Origin: Trichomonas vaginalis G3
Lineage: Eukaryota > Parabasalia > Trichomonadida > Trichomonadidae
Direction of reading: 5' to 3'
DNA: 64,000 nucleotides
NCBI RefSeq assembly: GCF_026262505.1
Contig: NC_067203.1
Span: 27,137,411-27,201,410 of the forward strand
How positions within the stretch are numbered: position 1 is the stretch's first letter; the number at the start of each line of letters is the position of its first letter. A model generated the notes under the pieces. That model was not told the origin of the DNA, made no database searches, and saw nothing but the letters and a program-made list of their open reading frames with translations. Made by a program: the position numbers and the translations under genes. Below, in pieces: positions 27,922 to 36,300 of the stretch.

Positions 27922-28139
27922 GAAGATGTTTAGTATAAATGAAGTTTTTATTCGGAAAATTGTTAGTCTTCTGGTGTGAATTCGGAGGACTCTTCTTCTT
28001 CCATTGCTTCTGGGAAGAAGCCTTCTTCTGGGTCGAAAACATTATATAATGTGTCGCTTTTCACAAATTATATATGTTTTCATGTTTTGTCACTTTTCTG
28101 TCACTTTTCAGGAAAAAACATTTTTATTATTATATATAA
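27922..28139. other. Gene remnant and leader before the methyltransferase
   Basis: On the minus strand a short acidic tail (DPEEGFFPEAMEEEESSEFTPED) is readable, probably the end of a lost element gene. Then follow AATTATATATG, two CACTTTTC motifs and a T/A-rich leader to the ATG at 28140. Confidence 0.4.
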
Positions 28140-28958
28140 ATGAATTTTACAAAACCGCCGTTACCGTTCTTTGGAAATAAGAGTAGATGTAAAGATATTA
28201 TATTGAGAGAACTTAAGAAACTACCGAATGGTCTAACATTTGTAGATTTGTTCGGTGGAAGTTTCTATATATCCCATTTATGTCATATAATATTCCCAGA
28301 CTCAAAGATTATATGCAATGACTTCGACAACTATATGGACCGTCTCAAACATATACCAGACACAAACAATATATTGAAAGAGTTAAAAGAAAAGATACCT
28401 ATAGGTAAGATGGAACGTATACCATTAGATAAGAAAAATATTGTGAGAGAGGTTTTGAAAAAAGCAGAATATATAGACTGGGATAGTATATCTGCTAGAC
28501 TATTATATAGTGGTTCTATAAGAGTTCATGACATTGAAACACTTATGTCAAAAGTTTTATATCTTAACTATACAAATGTTTTCAAAGAGGACATAGAAAA
28601 ATATATTGAGGGTATAGAGTTTGTGAGATGTCATTGGACAGAGTTGTATGAAAAATATAAAGACAAGGAAAATGTTTTCTTTATAGTGGACCCGCCGTTC
28701 TATAACACATGGGATTTTCAATACCAAGTAGACTGGACTTTGAGAGACTCTTTAGAAACTTTAGACGTTATACATAACCATCCATGCTTTTACTTTACAT
28801 CCGATAAAAGTGGTTTGGAAACCGTTATGAAATGGTTAGAAGACATACATGACTATGAGTTTATATATGACAAGATAGAATATGAGAGAGGTCCTATAAA
28901 CTGGAGAAAGTGTCATAACAAAGAAATTTTATTAGTAAGTAAATGTGGTTTGAAATAG
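28140..28958 (+). CDS. D12-class DNA N6-adenine methyltransferase
   Basis: 272 residues. PPLPFFGNKSR at 6-16 and FVDLFGGSFYIS at 34-45 form the AdoMet-binding motifs (the FxGxG position reads FGGSF), IICNDFD at 57-63 is the acidic ligand region, and DPPF at 184-187 is the catalytic DPPY-type motif with Phe in place of Tyr, which this class tolerates. FYFTSDK at 217-223 completes the fold. Related Dam-like enzymes transfer methyl groups to adenine, often within GATC. It is intact and carried by the right Maverick. T. vaginalis is known to have abundant 6mA; a link to this gene is inference. Confidence 0.88.
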   Translation: MNFTKPPLPFFGNKSRCKDIILRELKKLPNGLTFVDLFGGSFYISHLCHIIFPDSKIICNDFDNYMDRLKHIPDTNNILKELKEKIPIGKMERIPLDKKNIVREVLKKAEYIDWDSISARLLYSGSIRVHDIETLMSKVLYLNYTNVFKEDIEKYIEGIEFVRCHWTELYEKYKDKENVFFIVDPPFYNTWDFQYQVDWTLRDSLETLDVIHNHPCFYFTSDKSGLETVMKWLEDIHDYEFIYDKIEYERGPINWRKCHNKEILLVSKCGLK

Positions 28959-29074
28959 GACTACTTGTTTTAGGTTTTTTCCATTGTGTCATTTATTTCT
29001 TTGACGTGGCAGAAAAGTACAGAGAATATGAAGATGAACCAATGCCTGCAAATGTTCAGTATATGTACTCGTAA
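28943..29074 (+). CDS. 43-residue membrane peptide
   Basis: Starts inside the end of the methyltransferase gene in another frame: MWFEIGLLVLGFFHCVIYFF. Residues 4-20 form a clear membrane helix, followed by a charged tail (EKYREYEDEP). The overlap with the preceding gene suggests coupled expression. It could be a small virion membrane protein; no homologue recognised. Confidence 0.5.
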   Translation: MWFEIGLLVLGFFHCVIYFFDVAEKYREYEDEPMPANVQYMYS

Positions 29075-29097
29075 GAGATATTTTTATCTAATATTAA

Positions 29098-29397
29098 ATG
29101 GACGCACAGAACTTAGCGAATGCACAGCAACCTGGACAACCAAACCCAGAGAATATTCCAAATGAAGTTAGAATACAAACTGCAATGGCAAACTATGGTC
29201 AAGTGCCAACAGATGTACAAATGCAAACTGCCATGTCAAATGACGCTGCGTTAGGTTTGCCACCATGGTATGCAAATATGAGATGGAAAGAGTTTTATAC
29301 AAACCCGAAGTGGGATATAAACAACTTTATGCAGATGACGCGAACACAGGAGTTGACCCAGAATATGTTTTCTACCAAGGAGAAACAGAATGTATGA
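29098..29397 (+). CDS. Hypothetical 99-residue protein with internal repeat
   Basis: Two copies of a VxxQTAMxNxG/A motif (around residues 24-34 and 39-49) within an Asn/Gln/Pro-rich first half; the second half has LPPWYANMRWKEFYTNP. Preceded by GATATTTTTATCTAATATTAA, the virion-type leader also found before the major capsid candidate. Function unknown, but a virion gene is likely. Confidence 0.5.
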   Translation: MDAQNLANAQQPGQPNPENIPNEVRIQTAMANYGQVPTDVQMQTAMSNDAALGLPPWYANMRWKEFYTNPKWDINNFMQMTRTQELTQNMFSTKEKQNV

Positions 29398-29476
29398 GCT
29401 CCAGTTAAAGAATGCTATGGAACTCAACAGGAAACGTAAGAGACTAGGTGGACATTAGATTTTTACATATAGTAAA

Positions 29477-29719
29477 ATGGGTTTCTTCAGTAGTATTGGA
29501 AACTTCTTTCGAAATGTTGGAAGAGGTATATGGAATGGAATAAAATCTGTCGGAAGAGGAGTATGGAACGGTGTCAAAAATATTGGTAAAAGAGTAGGTC
29601 AGTTTGTTGGTATTATACCTAAAGACCCTGAACCAGAAGAACAAGCTCCTGTTATACAACAGCCTGAACCTGCACCACAGTCTAGTTGGCAACCAAATCC
29701 AACACCTCAACCGTATTAA
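29477..29719 (+). CDS. Small amphipathic virion-type protein
   Basis: 80 residues. Residues 1-45 form an amphipathic repeat (FFRNVGRGIWNGIKSVGRGV, then WNGVKNIGKRVGQFVG) and the rest is Pro/Gln/Glu-rich. Such peptides recall membrane-active minor proteins of adenovirus-like virions, but the similarity is only in character. A comparable protein is at 32871-33068. Confidence 0.5.
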   Translation: MGFFSSIGNFFRNVGRGIWNGIKSVGRGVWNGVKNIGKRVGQFVGIIPKDPEPEEQAPVIQQPEPAPQSSWQPNPTPQPY

Positions 29720-29739
29720 AAAATTATATTTTTACCGTT

Positions 29740-30520
29740 CGATAGTAGTTGTATATGAAACTAAGTTCTAAGTAAAACGCATGGTATAATGGAATTATTC
29801 TTTTTCTTCCATCTGTAGTAAACCATACTTGAAAGTCTGAAATACTTCCACTTGGTGGTTCGTATAACTTTGTAGGTTTTTCGTAAAAGTCATTTGCCAA
29901 GCATAAGAAAGAGTTTTGGGCGCCAGAAAATGAAGCATGAACAATAATAGCATCTTGGTCGAAACATCTTTAAATAAATATGGTTCATCTCTTGCATATC
30001 GACTGTAAATATTTGCTAAAGGAAGTTCGACTTTCTGATTTAACATTCTTTGCAAATAATACCATGACATTGCAGTGAATTCTGTATATATTTGTTCGTC
30101 TTTATTTGGATTGTTTTCGTAGATTTGAAATGACACTTGTGAATTTTGTTTGTCATATACAATTCTCACATAAAGTGTGCTCTCGGTATTTGCATATTCA
30201 TCAGCATATTTTGCATAACATGAATTTATTTTATCTTCTATATTTTTTAACGCAGTCTGTAGAGAAGATGAAAGGTCAACTTGTATTAGCTCAATTTCTT
30301 CCCACATTTTTCGTTTCCCTTCAGATATATAATCTATATGAAACTTTACAATAAATGGAAAACTTTTATCTTCTACAGACACAAACTTCATTCTACGAAA
30401 GCCAATAGCTTTTGTGACAGATGGGTCTCTTAGCCATCTTAATGGGTAGTCAAAACGATAGCCTTCATGCTTTACGGTCTCTGTCTCAAACTTTTTGACC
30501 GACATTAGTAAAAAGTTCAT
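29740..30520 (-). pseudogene. Capsid-like virion protein, third paralogue, broken
   Basis: The N-terminal part has YRFDYPLRWLRDPSVTKAIGF followed by RMKFVSVEDKSFPF, matching the YxYPxxW...KxI pattern of 596-1477 and 16990-17847. The far end again has a Pro-rich turn before a beta-rich close. It lies head to head with the fibre gene at 30591. It is broken by at least one lesion. The capsid-type role is inference. Confidence 0.55.
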
Positions 30521-30590
30521 CTAATGGTTTAGTTGTAGCAACTCTTGAATTTTCTTTTTCTATTGAAAGCATATTTTATCTAGAATAAAA

Positions 30591-31856
30591 ATGTCGAAAG
30601 ATATTGCTTCCATGAGAGAAATACAACACAACCGACAACTCATTATGCAAGCTCTAAATAAGAACACAACAAACTTTTCAAACTATTCTAAGATATCTGA
30701 GTCATTGAAAGAAGGAAACTTAAAACTGACATTAAACCCTTTAACAGATGAGTTTCTGTTTCAAGACAATAAGAACAATACTGTCTGTATAAATCCAACA
30801 AAAGGAACTTTAAACGAGAAACCTATAAATGAACTTCTTTTGAAAGCAGATATTGACAACAAAGCTGACAAAGAATATGTAGACGATGCAATAGCAAAAG
30901 AAGAAGAAAGAGCTAACAATGCTTATGCAACAAAAGAACATACTCATCCTGAACTAGCAGACAAAACATATGTTGACAATAAAATGTCAAGTGAAGTGAC
31001 AAGAGCTGAAAACGAATATTCTAAAAAGACTCATATACATTCTATATCTGAAATAACAGACTTACAAGAAACCTTAAACAGGAAAAGTGCCGTTGGACAT
31101 ACACATACATCTTCTGAAATAACAGACTTAAACGTTAGCCTTGAAAAGAAAGCAGACAAGAACCATACACATGATTTCTTCACAACTGTTGCTATAGAAA
31201 GTATTGAAGGAACGTTTGAAGAAACTGATGGGGATGTATTATATTGGAAACTTCCTAACTTTCCACAAGGTTTAACATCGGATGACGACATAACGACGAT
31301 GAAAAACATTAGATGTAAAGATGTTTATGTCATGAAGGATGAACATAATATTAAATTCACTGCTCAAGATTTATATGACAAGAAAGCAGACAAAACAGAG
31401 CTTCAAACATTAAAGACAGAAATACTTCAAACATTATATCCTATAGGCTCTATTTATACGTCAATGAACTCTACCAGACCAGAAGTAGTACTTGGTTTTG
31501 GAACTTGGACTCAAATAGTCGACAGGTTTTTGTATTGTGCAAACTCTTCAAAGGAAACAGGTGGAAGTAAAACGATTTCAGGTGAAAATTTACCTGCACA
31601 TAGTCACTACATAGATTTAAGTACATCTCAAGCAGGTTGGCATAAGCATAAATTTTGGGATTGGTCAGCAATGAAAAAAGGTAAAGGATATGATGTTAAA
31701 GACGACGTTCAGTTTGCTATAAATTGTTTCTGGGGTAACACTAAGGGAGATGGAAACCATACACATCGCGTTTCAGGATATACGCAAACAACGGGACAAA
31801 GTAAAGAATACATGCCACCTTACATGACAGTTTACGCATGGTATAGAATTGCTTAG
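30591..31856 (+). CDS. Phage-like fibre protein with tail-collar-type tip
   Basis: 421 residues, intact. Residues 1-85 form a head domain; about 85-205 form a shaft with repeated KADK and H-x-H motifs (EHTHPEL, THIHSISEITDLQETL, GHTHTSSEITDL, NHTHDF). From about 275 a second helix (KKADKTELQTLKTEILQTL) leads into YPIGSIYTSMNSTRPEVVLG, then FGTWTQIVDRFLY, AHSHYI, NHTHRV and the end MPPYMTVYAWYRIA. This tip is close to the tail-collar domain of phages, where the same YPIGSIYTSMN and MPPYxxVYxWxR blocks occur. Expected to be a trimeric host-binding fibre. Preceded by TATTTTATCTAGAATAAAAATG. Confidence 0.85.
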   Translation: MSKDIASMREIQHNRQLIMQALNKNTTNFSNYSKISESLKEGNLKLTLNPLTDEFLFQDNKNNTVCINPTKGTLNEKPINELLLKADIDNKADKEYVDDAIAKEEERANNAYATKEHTHPELADKTYVDNKMSSEVTRAENEYSKKTHIHSISEITDLQETLNRKSAVGHTHTSSEITDLNVSLEKKADKNHTHDFFTTVAIESIEGTFEETDGDVLYWKLPNFPQGLTSDDDITTMKNIRCKDVYVMKDEHNIKFTAQDLYDKKADKTELQTLKTEILQTLYPIGSIYTSMNSTRPEVVLGFGTWTQIVDRFLYCANSSKETGGSKTISGENLPAHSHYIDLSTSQAGWHKHKFWDWSAMKKGKGYDVKDDVQFAINCFWGNTKGDGNHTHRVSGYTQTTGQSKEYMPPYMTVYAWYRIA

Positions 31857-32830
31857 TCGTCATTTTCAACTTCTTTAGCATATTCGTCAGGAGTTGTCTT
31901 ATATTTGTTAGGAACTGTCTTTGAAAGTATACCACTTGAACTTTGACAAGTTTGAAACGAGGTCTGACAATAGTAGTTTTATCTTCTGCTTGCAGCTGTG
32001 TACATTTTGCCATGTTTGCCTAAAACTTCATAATATTCTCTTGTATACTTTCTTCTATTTTTACGAACACGAATGTGAGTACCTGTCGGGTTCCCATTGT
32101 TGTCATAGTCAATAGTATTTTCATATGGGTCGCGTTTAGGTATTTCTATTTTTACTTTGTCACCTTTCTGAAGTTTGAAGCCCGGCATTCTTTCTTGTTT
32201 GTCTCTTTTGACTAAATTATTAAATATATAGTCTTTCTCTAAGTCAGGGTTGTTTTCATTTCTTCGGGGGAGTGGTTTCCCAAACCTTTTTGTTTACGGT
32301 TATTGTAAATATTTTAAAACTTGTCTCATCTTTGCCATGGAGAATGTCTATATTTGTCGTCATATGACATTTCATTTGCTTCACCACCTTGTGGTTGGTT
32401 TAAGTCTCTTAACATTTTTATACAACCGTCAATGACACCAAGAGCAGAATGGTTTTGGTCGAACAATGAAATATTGGTTTACATTTTTTGAACGCAGATA
32501 GTTTTTTACATCATCTGATTTGAAAGAACTTTCACAGTCAGATGTCAGTTTTGTTGGATTGGTATTTGTCAACGAATATTGTCAAAGCAGTTTTCACATC
32601 TAAAATATTTTTGGACCATAATGGTATGGCTTCACAGTATCTTGTGTTTTGACAACAAATATTAACCAGTATGGTGGTCCATCTTCTCTATACCTCGGAA
32701 TGTTTTCCAAGATATCCATAAACCAAGCATTTGGGTGTTGAACTAAAGATTTTTATCATGAGTGCTTTCTTTGTCGCTTTAGAAACATAGGGTCCTTGTT
32801 CGGATTCGTCATTTTTTAACCCATAAGAAA
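31853..32830 (-). pseudogene. rve-type integrase, heavily broken
   Basis: Readable pieces in order include WFMDILENIPRYREDGPPYWLI (first catalytic block), LTSDCESSFKSDDVKNYL (second block), a LRDLNQP-like third block and an SH3-like end (FKLQKGDKVKIEI...YEVLGKHGKMYTAASR). This is the Polinton integrase layout, and it runs against the fibre gene with overlapping stops. Many lesions are present, more than in any other gene of this window. Confidence 0.75.
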
Positions 32831-32870
32831 TGGGTTTATTGGCGCATTAGCAGGAGTTGCATCCAGATTT

Positions 32871-33068
32871 TTGCCCGCAGTGGGAACAATAGCCAGAGGT
32901 GCATTTGGAATTGGAAGGAAGATTTTGAGTACATTAGGTATACTTAAAGAGAAAGCACAACCTATTATACAAACTGTACAGAAAGGTTGGGAGGTAGCAC
33001 GAGATGCAGCAAATCTTATTCCAAATCCTGAAACAAGAGGAAAAGTTCAAGGATGGTGGACAATGTAG
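32871..33068 (+). CDS. Small amphipathic virion-type protein
   Basis: 65 residues, MPAVGTIARGAFGIGRKILS..., forming a Gly/Ala/Ile amphipathic helix then a polar helix with ANLIPNPETRGKVQG. The sequence before the ATG (CGCATTAGCAGGAGTTGCATC) continues its coding character, so the true start may be upstream. Similar in style to 29477-29719 and 1-370. Confidence 0.45.
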   Translation: MPAVGTIARGAFGIGRKILSTLGILKEKAQPIIQTVQKGWEVARDAANLIPNPETRGKVQGWWTM

Positions 33069-33229
33069 GAAGACAAGCAGGAAACTATTATAACAAAGCA
33101 AATGACTACTATAACCAAGCAGGACACTATATGGACCAAGGTGAAAGATTCTTTAACAGAGGATATAACCATGCACAACAGTGGGTAAACAATAACCAAC
33201 CGCAACCACCTCAAACTTGGGGAATGTAA
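33053..33229 (+). CDS. 58-residue Tyr/Asn/Gln-rich peptide
   Basis: MVDNVGRQAGNYYNKANDYY... contains three YYNxA-type repeats and a Pro/Gln end (QPQPPQTWGM). It overlaps the end of the previous gene by a few codons. It is the last gene before the assembly gap. No family recognised. Confidence 0.4.
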   Translation: MVDNVGRQAGNYYNKANDYYNQAGHYMDQGERFFNRGYNHAQQWVNNNQPQPPQTWGM

Positions 33230-33251
33230 AATTTTTTTACTGAGATGAAAT

Positions 33252-33351
33252 NNNNNNNNNNNNNNNNNNNNNNNNNNNNNNNNNNNNNNNNNNNNNNNNN
33301 NNNNNNNNNNNNNNNNNNNNNNNNNNNNNNNNNNNNNNNNNNNNNNNNNNN
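33252..33351. other. Assembly gap, 100 N
   Basis: Exactly 100 unspecified bases join the right Maverick to the minisatellite, so the join may not be a real junction. Confidence 0.99.
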
Positions 33352-36300
33352 TGGTGGTTTGGAGTGGTGGTGGTTTGGGTGGTTGATGGAGTTATTGTTG
33401 GTTTTGGAGTGGTGGTGGTTTGGGTGGTTGATGGAGTTATTGTTGGTTTTGGAGTGGTGGTGGTTTGGGTGGTTGATGGAGTTATTGTTGGTTTTGGAGT
33501 GGTGGTGGTTTGGGTGGTTGATGGAGTTATTGTTGGTTTTGGAGTGGTGGTGGTTTGGGTGGTTGATGGAGTTATTGTTGGTTTTGGAGTGGTGGTGGTT
33601 TGGGTGGTTGATGGAGTTATTGTTGGTTTTGGAGTGGTGGTGGTTTGGGTGGTTGATGGGTTTTGGGTTTTTGGGTTGGGGTGGTGGTTTGGGTGGTTGA
33701 TGGAGTTATTGTTGGTTTTGGAGTGGTGGTGGTTTGGGTGGTTGATGGAGTTATTGTTGGTTTTGGAGTGGTGGTGGTTTGGGTGGTTGATGGAGTTATT
33801 GTTGGTTTTGGAGTGGTGGTGGTTTGGGTGGTTGATGGAGTTATTGTTGGTTTTGGAGTGGTGGTGGTTTGGGTGGTTGATGGAGTTATTGTTGGTTTTG
33901 GAGTGGTGGTGGTTTGGGTGGTTGATGGAGTTATTGTTGGTTTTGGAGTGGTGGTGGTTTGGGTGGTTGATGGAGTTATTGTTGGTTTTGGAGTGGTGGT
34001 GGTTTGGGTGGTTGATGGAGTTATTGTTGGTTTTGGAGTGGTGGTGGTTTGGGTGGTTGATGGAGTTATTGTTGGTTTTGGAGTGGTGGTGGTTTGGGTG
34101 GTTGATGGAGTTATTGTTGGTTTTGGAGTGGTGGTGGTTTGGGTGGTTGATGGAGTTATTGTTGGTTTTGGAGTGGTGGTGGTTTGGGTGGTTGATGGAG
34201 TTATTGTTGGTTTTGGAGTGGTGGTGGTTTGGGTGGTTGATGGAGTTATTGTTGGTTTTGGAGTGGTGGTGGTTTGGGTGGTTGATGGAGTTATTGTTGG
34301 TTTTGGAGTGGTGGTGGTTTGGGTGGTTGATGGAGTTATTGTTGGTTTTGGAGTGGTGGTGGTTTGGGTGGTTGATGGAGTTATTGTTGGTTTTGGAGTG
34401 GTGGTGGTTTGGGTGGTTGATGGAGTTATTGTTGGTTTTGGAGTGGTGGTGGTTTGGGTGGTTGATGGAGTTATTGTTGGTTTTGGAGTGGTGGTGGTTT
34501 GGGTGGTTGATGGAGTTATTGTTGGTTTTGGAGTGGTGGTGGTTTGGGTGGTTGATGGAGTTATTGTTGGTTTTGGAGTGGTGGTGGTTTGGGTGGTTGA
34601 TGGAGTTATTGTTGGTTTTGGAGTGGTGGTTTGGGTGGTTGATGGAGTTATTGTTGGTTTTGGAGTGGTGGTGGTTTGGGTGGTTGATGGAGTTATTGTT
34701 GGTTTTGGAGTGGTGGTGGTTTGGGTGGTTGATGGAGTTATTGTTGGTTTTGGAGTGGTGGTGGTTTGGGTGGTTGATGGAGTTATTGTTGGTTTTGGAG
34801 TGGTGGTGGTTTGGGTGGTTGATGGAGTTATTGTTGGTTTTGGAGTGGTGGTGGTTTGGGTGGTTGATGGAGTTATTGTTGGTTTTGGAGTGGTGGTGGT
34901 TTGGGTGGTTGATGGAGTTATTGTTGGTTTTGGAGTGGTGGTGGTTTGGGTGGTTGATGGAGTTATTGTTGGTTTTGGAGTGGTGGTGGTTTGGGTGGTT
35001 GATGGAGTTATTGTTGGTTTTGGAGTGGTGGTGGTTTGGGTGGTTGATGGAGTTATTGTTGGTTTTGGAGTGGTGGTGGTTTGGGTGGTTGATGGAGTTA
35101 TTGTTGGTTTTGGAGTGGTGGTGGTTTGGGTGGTTGATGGAGTTATTGTTGGTTTTGGAGTGGTGGTGGTTTGGGTGGTTGATGGAGTTATTGTTGGTTT
35201 TGGAGTGGTGGTGGTTTGGGTGGTTGATGGAGTTATTGTTGGTTTTGGAGTGGTGGTTTTGGGTGGTTGATGGAGTTATTGTTGGTTTTGGAGTGGTGGT
35301 GGTTTGGGTGGTTGATGGAGTTATTGTTGGTTTTGGAGTGGTGGTGGTTTGGGTGGTTGATGGAGTTATTGTTGGTTTTGGAGTGGTGGTGGTTTGGGTG
35401 GTTGATGGAGTTATTGTTGGTTTTGGAGTGGTGGTGGTTTGGGTGGTTGATGGAGTTATTGTTGGTTTTGGAGTGGTGGTGGTTTGGGTGGTTGATGGAG
35501 TTATTGTTGGTTTTGGAGTGGTGGTGGTTTGGGTGGTTGATGGAGTTATTGTTGGTTTTGGAGTGGTGGTGGTTTGGGTGGTTGATGGAGTTATTGTTGG
35601 TTTTGGAGTGGTGGTGGTTTGGGTGGTTGATGGAGTTATTGTTGGTTTTGGAGTGGTGGTGGTTTGGGTGGTTGATGGAGTTATTGTTGGTTTTGGAGTG
35701 GTGGTGGTTTGGGTGGTTGATGGAGTTATTGTTGGTTTTGGAGTGGTGGTGGTTTGGGTGGTTGATGGAGTTATTGTTGGTTTTGGAGTGGTGGTGGTTT
35801 GGGTGGTTGATGGAGTTATTGTTGGTTTTGGAGTGGTGGTGGTTTGGGTGGTTGATGGAGTTATTGTTGGTTTTGGAGTGGTGGTGGTTTGGGTGGTTGA
35901 TGGAGTTATTGTTGGTTTTGGAGTGGTGGTGGTTTGGGTGGTTGATGGAGTTATTGTTGGTTTTGGAGTGGTGGTGGTTTGGGTGGTTGATGGAGTTATT
36001 GTTGGTTTTGGAGTGGTGGTGGTTTGGGTGGTTGATGGAGTTATTGTTGGTTTTGGAGTGGTGGTGGTTTGGGTGGTTGATGGAGTTATTGTTGGTTTTG
36101 GAGTGGTGGTGGTTTGGGTGGTTGATGGAGTTATTGTTGGTTTTGGAGTGGTGGTGGTTTGGGTGGTTGATGGAGTTATTGTTGGTTTTGGAGTGGTGGT
36201 GGTTTGGGTGGTTGATGGATTTGATTGTGGTTTTTGAGTGGTGGTTTGGTGGTTGATGGAGTTATTGTTGGTTTTGGAGTGGTGGTGGTTTGGGTGGTTG

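Larger units (their letters stand above)
27880..33251. mobile_element. Maverick/Polinton element, right fragment, broken
   Basis: Contains a D12 adenine methyltransferase, small virion-type proteins, a capsid-like gene, a phage-like fibre and an rve integrase. Polymerase, ATPase and major capsid are not in the visible part. The right side ends at an assembly gap followed by a minisatellite, so the element's true end is unknown. The integrase and the capsid-like gene are broken (at least half a dozen lesions in all), while the methyltransferase and fibre look whole. The fibre and one capsid-like protein are paralogous to genes of the left element. Confidence 0.82.
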
